From Thinopyrum elongatum (lineage: Eukaryota > Streptophyta > Magnoliopsida > Poales > Poaceae), in NCBI GenBank assembly GCA_011799875.1, contig CM022299.1, positions 210,744,070 to 210,808,069 of the forward strand: 64,000 bases of DNA, read 5' to 3'. The position numbers were made by a program, and so were the translations under genes. Every line of letters starts with the position of its first letter. The stretch's first letter is position 1. This document shows positions 46,649-56,868 of this stretch, in pieces. The notes beneath the pieces are model-generated. The model saw only the letters and a list, made by a program, of their open reading frames with translations. It was not told the DNA's origin and made no database searches.

Positions 46649-47396
46649 GCACTTACCAAATTTTAATTCGAATAGTGCAATCTCTCGAGTCCATATATGT
46701 GTTCTGTAAGATTTGTACTTGTATGATCAGCATATTAATGAAAAAAATGAACCTTGCCGGGGGCTCGTGCATGTGTATGTCCATGTAGAGGTGGGATGCC
46801 TCTTTATTCAAAATAAACGAGTTCTCCCCGGCAGGTTACCCTGCCAGTACCCTTTTACTTAGTTGCCGGAGAACCGAGCCTATCGGGCAAAAAATAAAGG
46901 GACCAGCCCCCCGCCAATCTCTTTTCACCAAAGGCCACTGCGACCAACCTGGCTTGAAGCAACGTTCGAGTCTAGGAATGGGAGCACCTAAGTTTCAAAG
47001 AGCGGCAAGGTTTTCTCATGCACAAGCTTCATCTTACAGGACACTTATGGACAAGAGGTAGAACTTATCTATTTGGCTTGCCGGAGATTGCAGTGCTGGT
47101 CCATCTTCCCAATTTCCCGTAGAGGCCAAGCTCACGGCAGGAACCTGCAACCTTATGCAGATGGGAATGATGCAAAATGCGACCTTATCTATATGCATAT
47201 GCAATGCTCATGAAATGCTTATGCAATGCTCTTGAAATGCTCATGCATGCATGCAACTCTGTCGGGGGGCCCCCAGTGCTTCGTTTATTTCTCTGTTGCT
47301 CAGGTTCTGCGCCTGGCTTTGTACAAGGGGTTACATGCAACTGAGGCAAGGCCTGTACAAAAGGGTGGCTGCCGGGCAGGGCCCGACAGCCGCGCC

Positions 47397-48536
47397 TTAC
47401 GGGTAGAACTTGTGGAGATGCTCAATATTCCATGAGTTTTGCAATTGAATGCCATCTCCGGTCTCCAGATGGACTGCGCCAGGTCTGGTGACTCGAACTA
47501 CCCGGTAACGGCCTTGCCACTTCGGCGTCAACTTGTTTGTACCCTTGGCGGACTGAACGCGCCTAAGGACAAGGTTGCCTTCCTCAAAACACCGGGCATG
47601 AACCCTGCAGCTGTGATAGCAATGCAGGGCTTGCTGATAGCATGTAGCACGTGTAGCAGCCCTGAGAAGGTTCTCCTCGAGTAGCACATCGTCATCATGC
47701 CGGTGCTGATCTTGCACTACTTCATCGTAGGCAAGCACTCGAGGTGACCTGTAAATGAGTTCCGTGGGGATAACTGCTTCTGCCCCATAGACTAGGGAGA
47801 AGGGAGTCTACCCGGTAGCTCAATTTGGTGTCGTTCTGAGGGACCAGAGAACTACCGGCAGCTCATCAATCCACCGCCTGGCGTGATTCTGCAGCGTATC
47901 AAAGGTTCTTGTCTTGAGTCCTCACAGCACTTCAGCGTTCGCCCTCTCAGCTTGCCCATTGCTTCTGGGATGTGCGACAGAGGCAAATGAGATCTTGCTT
48001 CCGAGGGCATGAACATATTGCATGAAGGCGCGACTCGTGAACTGGGTGCCGTTGTCAGTAATGATCCTTGCCGGGACTCCAAAATGACACACCAATTCTT
48101 TCAAGAACTTGATAGCTGACTGAGCAGTCACCTTTCTCATGGCAGCTACTTCCGGCCACTTTGTAAACTTGTCGATAGCAACGAACAAGAATTCAAAGCC
48201 CCCGGCAGCTCGGGGGAAAGGGCCGAGGATATCGAGCCCCCAGACCAAAAACGGCCATGACAAAGGGATTGTCTGAAGAGCTTGTGTAGGCAGGTGGATG
48301 TTTTTGGAATGGAACTGGTAGGCTTCACATTTGGTGACTAGCTCAACCGCATCTTGGAGGGCTGTGGTCCAATAGAATCCTTGCCGGAATGCTTTACCAA
48401 CTAATGCCCTTGATCCAATGTGGGAGCTGCACATGCCTTTGTGTATCTCAGCCAGCAGTTCCTTTCCTCCTTCCCGGCAGATGCACTTCAATTTCACACC
48501 GTTGGGCCTCCTTCTGTATAGAGTGTCATTGACAAA
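47397..48536 (-). pseudogene. Integrase of element D
   Basis: The frame continues from reverse transcriptase after a TAG at 48537-48539. The HHCC zinc finger is damaged (CEAYQFH, second Cys to Tyr). The catalytic core has WGLDILGPF, IITDNGTQF and SNGQAERANAEVL, so all three acidic residues are present. After another stop at 47922-47924 and two close to 47810-47820, the C-terminal part is a Gypsy-type GPF/GPY-like region ending at 47397, with KLTPKWQGRYRVVRV. It would insert cDNA into the genome; this copy is not translatable as one protein. Confidence 0.88.
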
Positions 48537-50831
48537 CTAATACATACTGGCCCTCCGAGCTACTCTTTCAGCCTCATCTTGGTCATCGGGAAGTTCTCCG
48601 GTTTGGAGGAAATGGACTATGTGCCTTGCCCAAGTTGGAGCCTGGGGCTCGGCAACAAGGACTAGCGGCACCTCCTCAACTGCGGGGGCACGTTTCTCGT
48701 TCGCGGGGACCATAGGCCCGACTGGAGGGCGCAGTCCGGCAAGTGATGAGGAGTTGTTTCCGGCAGGGTCCCTACCAGGAGCCTCGGGAGGCTCTACCGG
48801 GAGAGGCTTACCGGAGTCCATATTTCTCCTTTTCTGGGCCATTGTTGCTGGGGATACGGAGGGCTGAGTAAGATGGAGAACAAAAGTTCCTGGTTCCACA
48901 GGAAGCTTCTGCGCAGCACACTTTGACAAATGATCAGCTATGCTATTTTCCGCACGGGGTACGTGCTCTATTTGTAATCTGTCAAAGTGCTCCTCCAATC
49001 TTCTCACTTCCTCAACGTATGCCTCCATCAATGGACTTTGGTAATCCTTGTTTACTTGTCTCACCACAAGCTGTGAATCTCCTCGAATGATCAGCTTCTT
49101 GATTCCCAATTCTGCGGCAATCCTGAGCCCGGCAAGGAGCCCTTCATACTCTGTTGTATTGTTGGTTGCCTCTTCCCGGGCAAAGTGCATCTGGACGACG
49201 TACTTCAAGTGCTCCCCGGAGGGGGCAACGAGAAGCACGCCAGCCCCTGCACCTTGTAGGGAAAAGGAACCATTGAAATACATGATCCATTCTTGGGGTA
49301 CTTCCTTGCCGGGGATGACTGTTTCCTGCACTTCCTCGTCAGGGGTTGGCATCCATTCTGCAATAAACTCTGCCAATGCCCTGCTCTGGATTGTTGATGT
49401 GCTCTCAAACTTCAGGCTGAAGCTGGATAACTTCAAAGCCCACTCCACTATTCTGCCAGTAGCCTCTGGGTTTCGGAGTATCCTTTGCAACAGAAAGCGA
49501 GTGACAACCGTGATCTCATGGGTTTGGAAGTAGTGGTGCAGTTTCCTTGAGGCCATGATGAGACCAAAGATCAATTTTTGCACACCAGAGTACCTCGATC
49601 TAGCTCCTTGCAGCAAGGAACTGATGAAGTACACTGGGCGCTGCACCACTTTCTTCTTTGCCATGTCCTTGGGGCTGCCCTCGCTGCCATGCTCATTTCT
49701 GTCCTGATCCTTATCTGGCTCTGCCGGGCCTTGCTCACTTTCTGCTTCTTCCACTTCTCGTTGTGCCACTAAAGCTGCACTAACCACTTGATTGGTTGCC
49801 ACCAAGTATAGCTGCAATGGCTCTTGTGGTTTGGGGGCAACCAAGGTGGGCACAGAGGACAAGTAGGCCTTCAACTCTTGCAAAGCCACATCTGCTTCCG
49901 GGGTCCCCTTCATGGGCCCTGCCTTCTTCTGGATTTTGAAGAACGGCAGGGCACGCTCGGCAGACTTGGAAATAAATCTGCTTAGCGCGGCAACGCACCC
50001 TGTCAAGCGCCTCACATCCTTGACTGTCCTTGGTGCTTGGATCTGCTTGATAGCTTTGATCTTGTCAGGGTTGGCTTCGATCCCCTGATGGGATATAAAG
50101 AACCCAAGTAGCTTGCCGGAGGGAACACCAAACACACACTTCTCCGGGTTGAGCTTCAAGTTGATCTTGCGCAGATTAGCAAATGTCTCCTCCAAGTCCT
50201 GGATGAGGGTTGCTTTGTCCTTGGTCTTGACCACAATATCATCCATATAAGCCTCAATGTTTCTGTGTAACTGTGGCTCAAAACCAACCTGGACTTCCCT
50301 TGCAAAAGTAGACCCGGCACTCTTTAATCCAAATGGCATGCGAATAAAACAGTACGTACCACATGGGGTGATGAACGAGGTCTTCTCTTCATCTTCTTTG
50401 GACATGAAGATTTGGTGATATCCAGAATATGCATCCAAAAAGGAGAGCAAATCACAGCCTGAAGTGGAATCCACAATCTGATCGATGCGCGGCAAGGGAA
50501 ATGGGTCCTTCGGGCATGCCTTGTTGAGATCTGTGAAATCTATGCAAAGCCTCCATTTCCCATTAGCCTTGCGAACAACCACTGGATTTGCTAAGCATGT
50601 TGGATGTAGCACTCCTCTGACCAGACCAGCTGCCTCAAGCTTCTTGATCTCCTCTGCAATAAACTGCTGCCTCTACAAGGCCTGCTTCCAAACTTTCTGC
50701 TTGACAGGTCAGGCATGTGGGTAGACAGCAAGGTGGTGCTCGATTACCTCCCTGGGAACACCAGGGATATCAGATGGTTGCCAGGCAAACACATCGATAT
50801 TCGCTCGCAGGAAGGCAACGAGCGCGCTTTC
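48537..50831 (-). pseudogene. Reverse transcriptase and two RNase H domains of element D
   Basis: Counting from the Met at 50612, the reverse transcriptase has FLDAYSGYHQI (residues 58-68) and AYMDDIVV (YMDD at 122-125). A first, degenerate Ty3-type RNase H follows (residues ~265-390). A second, archaeal-type RNase H, the hallmark of Tat elements, is seen in TEYEGLLAGL, IRGDSQLVV and NSIADHLSK. Its first catalytic Asp is Asn (YFNGS; codon at 49272-49274). Three stops lie between 50831 and 50676. The Pro/Ala-rich C-terminus (48540-48900) links to integrase. Confidence 0.92.
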
Positions 50832-51760
50832 CTATTTGTCATCAAGGGTGGCGCTGATAGTAAAGGTACCATCAACGCCAACCAGCCCTGCCGGGACCTT
50901 CTTCACTTGTGGTGCAGCAACCTTGGATCTCTTGCTGTTGGAACTCTCCGGCAAGTCATCAACAGGCGCAGCGTACTTCGAAGAGGTACGCTTCCCGGAT
51001 TCCTTGCTAACGTCCCTGCTATCTTTCTTCTTTCCTCTGTTCTCCTTGGCGGGAACTGCTGCTGCCGCTGCCTCTGCCGCGACTGCATCCCGGTACATCT
51101 TATCCATGCAAATGATTGCGTCCTTCTCATCTGATGGGATGGAAATGACCCCTACCGGCCCAGGCATTTTCAAGGTGTTGTAGGCATAGTGGGATGCCGT
51201 CATGAATTTAGCCAGGGCTGGGCGTCCAAGGATCCCATTGTATGGCAGGGGGAGGTCGACCACATCAAACACAATCTTCTCAGTCCGATAGTTCAGTTCT
51301 CCCCCAAATGTCACTGGCAATGTGATCTTTCCCTTAGGATGACTCCTGCATTGATTAACTCCTTGAAACATGCCGGTGACCTTTAGCTCTTCCTCTGCTA
51401 TTTGAAGTTTGCTGATGACCTTTGGGGAAATTAGGTTCAACCCGGCTCCGCCGTCAACCAACATCTTCTTGACCTTGAGGTTGAGAATTGTTGGAGAGAC
51501 CAACAATGGCAAACATCCTACCGAAGTGGTACGATCAGGATGGTCCTCTTCGTCAAAGATGATGGGCGTGCGTGACCATTTGAGCGGCTTACGAGCCTCT
51601 GGTGCTGGTTCCACGGCATTGACCTCACATGCCCACCATTTGAGTTGGCGGTGAGAGGAGTGCAGGGACGCACCCCCGTCAATGCACAGTGCGTCAGTGG
51701 CCTTCTGGAATTCCTGCTCACTGGTTTCCTCTTCATCCCCTCCATCACTCTCATCATTGC
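50832..51760 (-). pseudogene. Protease region of element D
   Basis: The frame has KKMLVDGGAGLNLISP, an aspartic protease active site of the DGG/A type usual in Tat elements, then GILGRPAL near 51210. A Lys/Ala-rich linker leads to reverse transcriptase in the same frame after a TAG at 50832-50834. A frameshift near 51760 separates it from gag; upstream of it the protease frame still reads sensibly. Confidence 0.85.
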
Positions 51761-53839
51761 AAGCCTCCTTCTCTCGACCCCTGGCGGGTTTTCCTTGGTT
51801 CTGGAAGGTTTGCCGGGATGATTTGCTTCACCGCCTCGGCCCTTCCCGCCAGCGGTATTCTGACCTTTTTCCTTATCACGCTTCTCATATTCTGTTCTTT
51901 GTTTCTTGACAAGCTGCTCAACCTGATGACACTCTTTAAGATCGTGGCCCTTGGTCCGATGAATCTTACAGTACGGCCCATCGCCTTTCCCGGCCTTCTC
52001 GGCAGCCGCAGCTTCCCGACAGTCAGTGCACACGGCAGCTTCCTTGCCGGGGGCCTCAGCTTTAGCCTTCTTGCCGGTACTAGGTGTGCCTGATCCTTCA
52101 ACGGTCATCACTGCCTTATCCTTGCGCCTCTTGCTGTGCTTCTTGCTCTTCTTCTGACTGGTGGATTCATCGTCGTCCTCTGAGTCGACGTTGATGCAAT
52201 CCTCCTCTCCGGGTAATTTCCTTTCCTCCTCCATCCGAGCACACCTGTCCACCAAGGTGTAAAGCTCCTTCACAGTCTTGGGAAACCGCACGTTCATCTT
52301 GGAACGAATCCTGCGGTTGCGCACATTGGATTGGAAGGCAGCTATCACAGCTGTTGGATGGATATTCGGGATGTTCCTGTGGACTCTGCTAAATCTCTGT
52401 AAGTACTTTCGGAGAGTCTCTCCTTCCTTCTGTTGGAGAAGCTGCAAGTCGCTGGGCTACCCTGGTTCTTGATGGCCGTGAGTAAAGGCGCCAATGAACT
52501 CATGGCACAGGTTAGCCCATGACGAAATGGAGTTCTCCGGCAGGTGCATCAGCCAAGACCTCACATTGGACTTGAGTGCCAAAGGGAAGTAGTTGGCAAA
52601 CACCTTCTCACCTCTTCCCCCGGCATCTTGAACAACGATGGTGTAGATGCTCAGAAACTCTGCCGGGTTCAGCCTCCCATCGTATTTCTCTGGTATGTCT
52701 GGCTTGAACGTGCGAACTGATGGCCAATGGACTTGTCACAGCTCACGAGTAAAGGCAGGGCACCCAACCTCGAAAGGTAGGCACCCGCCAACCTCGAGCA
52801 CAGGCTCGTCAACATCGGGGTCGTCGCACCCATTGGTCCGACGGTGGTCATCACGGCGTCGCTCAACGACGACGCGCGTGTCTCCCCTCCGCCGGTCCTC
52901 CGGGGCTCGCCGTTGGCCTGGACGTGCTCGAGGGTCAGAAGAGGCCATCGAGACATCATCAGGTTCTTGATTCTGCCGCGCTCACGCTGGTTGCTGTGGC
53001 GGGGACTGTACCATAGGGGTGGCCCCTTCTGTACGGCCAGCAGCCCGGGCTGTCGTCATTGCTTGGGGAGGTCATGGTGGGCCAGCTCGCTGCGAGCCCC
53101 CAGCCTTGGTGAAACCAAGCAGACTCTGGATGGTGGCGCGCCACTCGTCCATCTGTTCGGCCACCGGCGGAAACCTTAGTAGCAGCTGGGCCCACGCCAT
53201 GGCCTCCGTAGCAGTGCTTGGCATGGGTGATGATGATGTGGACCGCACCGTCGCTCGGCTCTTGACGGTGCTAGCGGCGACACCACCATGTCCTTGCTGT
53301 TGCGATGCGGCCATTTGGACGGCATGGTGATGTGGTGATGGCGCTTGAGGGCCAACGGCTCCGTTGGGCGCAGCAACCTGGTCGACTCGCCCCGGTTGAG
53401 GTGCACGCGCTGCAGTCGCTCCGGTGGCGGGGGCGGCCGGAGGGCGGCGGTTTGCCCCGGACCGAGCGCCACCACTGTGGTTGTGCCCGTCGACGAGAGG
53501 AAGGGGCGCGGATGGGATAATCCCTTCACCCGTACCTCGTGGAGCATGGCCATCGAGATGTTGCTGGTGCTGCTCTCCTCCGGTGCCTCCTGCTCCAGCT
53601 TCAGCCGAGAGGGAAGTGGTGACGGTGCCACCTGCTCCGACCACTTCCCCTGCAGCGTCCACATCCTCATGCGCCTCCGCATCCCCCGTAGCATTGGTGG
53701 CTGCGGGCGGCGAAGCCTTCGAGGTGGAAGGGTGAGCCAAAGCACCGGGTTTCTTCTTGGGCGCCATGGTCGATCGCGCCGTCAAAGATGAAGATGGCGA
53801 TGAAGATGACGCGCTACTCACACTTTCAGGTTTGCGCAA
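51761..53839 (-). pseudogene. gag of element D
   Basis: The ATG at 53767-53769 (MAPKKKPGALAHP) follows the primer site by about 80 bp; an in-frame Met also lies at 53839. The N-terminal half is low-complexity Ala/Pro/Gly. The Retrotrans_gag capsid domain (ALKSNVRSWLMHLPE, LRKYLQRFSRVHRNIPNI) lies at about 52300-52600. A Tat-type knuckle YCKIHRTKGHDLKEC follows near 51960. At least four in-frame stops (53072, about 53000, about 52737, about 52460) break it. The capsid protein would package the RNA. Confidence 0.85.
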
Positions 53840-53848
53840 GTGATCCCC

Positions 53849-53864
53849 CTACCTGGCGCACCAA
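53849..53864 (-). other. Primer binding site of element D
   Basis: On the minus strand, TCTTTGGTGCGCCAGGTAGG follows the 5' LTR end (GCGACA at 53868). It matches the primer-site region of element A apart from one or two bases. Confidence 0.75.
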
Positions 53865-53867
53865 AGA

Positions 53868-54784
53868 TGTCGCGGGAAACCACAGCCACCTATGGGACCA
53901 AAGGTCCCTTGCTGGTTCGGCAGGGGGATGGCACGTTGCACAAAGAGCAGAAGAGCATGGGACAGCACGGCAGAGATCACATGGGCAGTTTTACCCAGGT
54001 TCGGGCCGCCGTGAGGCGTAAAACCCTACTCCTGGTTTGGTGGAAAAATGGTGGTGGTCGCAGCGCATTTGCCCGGCAGGGTTGCCTCAGGGCGAAACGG
54101 CTACGTGCGTATGAAATGTGATGGGGTGGACTTGCTAATCCAGGGTCCAACCCTTTCTTTGGTTGCCTCGGGCCTCCTTTTATAGACTAAGGGGTCACCA
54201 CAGTGGTAAATTAGTCATTATGCACTGATAAGATAGCAAACAGTGCTATCATACCTAATTCTGCAGGCTGACAGAGCGCATTAAATGCGCCGCTCAATGT
54301 CACATCGTTGCTTGCCCGGCATGCCTTGTCGGGCTGTTTTGCCAGCTTTGCACCTGCTCACTCGACACGTCGCAGGACGGGTGTCGTCTGTAGGTATTTC
54401 TTGTAGAAAGTGACTGCCATGTGGCAAATGGCTGCCACTTAGTCACTTTGCGGCTTGACACCGCATTGATCGACGACGTGCGTCATGGTGACATGGTTCG
54501 GTGAGGTGGCGTCGCCTCCGCGAGTCCCGGCAGGCCCTGCCGGGGAGTCTTGGAGGTTTTCTTCCGGGGGCGACCCCGTCCTCGCCAGGCTCGCCTACCC
54601 GGCAAGGGAGGCTTTTCTCCTGGTGGTTTCTTACTTCTCTGCCTTGGCCTTGGTCCTCTTGATCTTCATGTTGGTCCTTTGAAGATCTTGATCCCTTGCA
54701 CTTTGGCCTGATCTTGGCACTGTAATCTTGCTCCCATGCATGTGCATAGTCTGGGCAACGGACCCAGGGTTTGTTGCACCGACA
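53868..54784 (-). repeat. 5' LTR of element D (917 bp)
   Basis: It is the partner of 44249-45174, closely similar with a few indels. The TATAAAA promoter box is at 54178-54184 (minus strand). The outer end TGTCGGTGCAAC at 54784 is followed by GAAGG. Confidence 0.93.
54178..54184 (-). promoter_or_regulatory. TATA box of element D's 5' LTR
   Basis: TCTATAAAAGGAGGCC on the minus strand lies about 310 bp before the LTR end. It is the expected promoter for the D genomic RNA and is conserved in the E and A LTRs. Confidence 0.7.
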
Positions 54785-55128
54785 GAAGGCACCGGAAGAA
54801 TCAAGGTGTTGGTTTTGAACGAAAGTTCAATGCCAATGGAGTTGAATGGGAAGAAGATGAATACCCCAAGATGAAGTTTGTTCCTCAACAAGAGAAGTAT
54901 GATCCCACTTCTTTCAAAGGAACACAAGCTCAAGATGATCTTCCACCACAAGACCACAAGCTAAAGGGCAAGGACAAGCTTCAAGAAGAGATTGAATCAT
55001 TTGAAGAAGCTCCTAAGGCCATGGTCAAGTGGGTTCCCAAGGCCACAACAATTTATACTTCATCAAGTAGGACTACAACTCCAAGGATTCCCATCAAGTT
55101 TATGAGGATCCCAAAGAAGAAGAACTAG

Positions 55129-56868
55129 AGTGTTCTTGGGGGTGACTATGCCAACACACTTCACTCATATTCATTTTGGCAAGGACTTGTGCGATCAACT
55201 TTCATATCTTACACTAGTTCATGGAGTCACAAACCCTCTTGTTGGTAAGACAAGGGACAACATAACCTAATGCTTTCATGGACATCATCATATTTGTGTT
55301 TCACTCTATGTCTATGGATATCCTTGCATGTTCCTTGTGGGACTAACCCATGTAGGTATTGAAAGTGCAACACTCCAATGGATTGCTCCAAATGATCTAC
55401 ATCAACATTGAGCATCCACATCTTCAACATCTACATGAAGTCATCATCGACAAAACCCAAGGTTAGTTCATCCTTCTTAGGGGGGATATCACATCTAGGG
55501 GGAGCTTTGCTCTAAAAATTGAGCTAAACCAACTCTAATGGTGTGAACACATCAATGCTTTATGTAAAAGTGGTAACCCCACTTGTGCTTAAACGATGAG
55601 TATGACCTATGATCAAATGTTCTCATTTGACTCATAAGTCAATATACTCATATATAGATGACCTAGTCATCGCCAATTGCTTGATAGATGGTAGAGTGTA
55701 TGTGCATTCTTTGTCACATGCTTTATTTGCTATCTTATTGTGTGAGCATGTTGGTTGCATAATTTTCTCCATTCAAGGACATCCATTTGTTGTTTTGATT
55801 GCTTGGTTTTTATTTGCCAAATGGATGGACAAGAATGCCTAAGAACTCCCTCTAGCTAGCTATGCTTTTCCTCTTCTCAAATTCTATTCATGCTACATCA
55901 CAAAATTTGAACAAGTCTTTTTCGGACCCTCCGGATGAGGAGCACTCGGAGCCACCGATCCATCAAGGGCTGACTTCCAAAACCTCTTAGTGAATTTCGG
56001 TCAGACCAACTCATTCATATTCGGTCCCACCGAAACCACTAGGTTGATCTAGGTTTTCACCTCGGTGCCACCGATTAGAACAATTCAGTCTTACCGAGTT
56101 GCAGCAACTACAAGCAGCTTTGCATCTCGGTGCCACCCAACCGTTCCACTCGGCGCCACCAACAGCTAATGGGTATCTATACCGCGGCCCGACATTTGGA
56201 AATTCCTTCAAACACTCAAGCCCGCGCCTCCCCATTGCTTCCACTCTTGGTCTCCGGATCATTGCCGTCTCCACCTGTGCACCATCATCACACATCTCCG
56301 CCGCCGTCAACGGGAATCACCTTCGTCGTTGCCGCCGTAGCGAACCACCACCAAGTTAGGGTGTGGTCTGGCACCTTTGTGCTATTTCCTTACTCCGATT
56401 CAATGCACAAAGCAAATGCCTGTATTCTTGCCACGATTGAAAGCTTCTTATCCACACAAAAACTCCTCTAGATTAGATTTGATGCAAAATCTTAGGGTTA
56501 GGTTTCTGCCGAACTCATCTCGGACCGACCTAATTGAAGTTTTTGGTCACACCGATTGGCCCTGGCCATTGCACTAACTACAACTCGGTCTGACCAAAAC
56601 GTACTGATCGGTGAGACCGAAAGCAATTTCTCAGTGAAACCCTAGCATCTCGGAGTCACCGAACTGCAACTCGGTCTGACCGAAACTGCATGTTTAGACT
56701 CTGTTAGTGCTTCGGTGTCACCGACATTATCAAATCGGTAGCTCCGAAATGCTTTCTGCAGAAAACTAAAGTTAAGATTTTGACTCAATTTTTTGCAAAA
56801 ACCAGTTGTCTTTTGTGATGCTCATCTACTCTACCTACATCCATTTATTCATAGGGTCAGTTGTAGAG
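55129..56868 (+). other. Non-coding interior of element J with TCGGTGCCACCGAG cluster
   Basis: This lies between ORF1 and ORF2. There is no protein domain, and short ORFs are unremarkable. From about 55935 to 56750 there are a dozen or more variants of the palindrome also found in J's LTR (TCGGTCCCACCGAA, TCGGTGCCACCGAT, TCGGTCTGACCGAA and others). A short CG-rich block at 56180-56350 interrupts them. Confidence 0.6.

Larger units (their letters stand above)
45175..47396 (-). other. 3' untranslated region of element D, holding the antisense unit
   Basis: On the minus strand this lies between the end of integrase and the polypurine tract. The part 45586-46740 is a candidate + strand (antisense) transcription unit, listed separately. 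The part 46746-47396 is non-coding, matches 63655-64000 in element E, and has a small tandem repeat of ATGCTCATGAA-type units at 47206-47255. Confidence 0.7.
44249..54784 (-). mobile_element. Element D: full-length Tat-lineage Gypsy retrotransposon with dual RNase H
   Basis: LTRs at 44249-45174 and 53868-54784 are flanked by GAAGG (44244-44248, 54785-54789). The coding strand is minus: 5' LTR at right, then primer site, gag, protease, reverse transcriptase, two RNase H domains, integrase, a 2.2 kb 3' region and the 3' LTR. The second, archaeal-type RNase H and the long 3' region place it in the Tat group. Gag and pol carry many stops, so the copy is dead. It splits J's ORF1, and removing it restores that frame. 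Confidence 0.93.
42401..55128 (+). pseudogene. ORF1 of element J: Copia-type gag (UBN2 domain, zinc knuckle), split by element D
   Basis: The frame runs from the ATG at 42401 to 44248 and resumes after D at 54790, ending IPKKKN-stop at 55128, about 730 residues. Residues ~60-230 are a UBN2/gag capsid-like domain (ILFNGLCPKEFNKI, GTESIKESKLDVLQSQL). An Arg/Ser-rich stretch precedes a zinc knuckle CYNCGIPRHYSNEC at residues 279-292. A long acidic and coiled-coil C-terminus follows. Stops at 43376-43378 and 43958-43960 are both TGA, probably from CGA. In Copia elements protease and integrase normally follow the zinc knuckle in frame; here the protein ends without them. Confidence 0.8.

Noticed and set aside
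49048..49533. 161-codon + strand ORF opposite D's RNase H
   Set aside because: It is a shadow of a well-conserved minus-strand RNase H domain.
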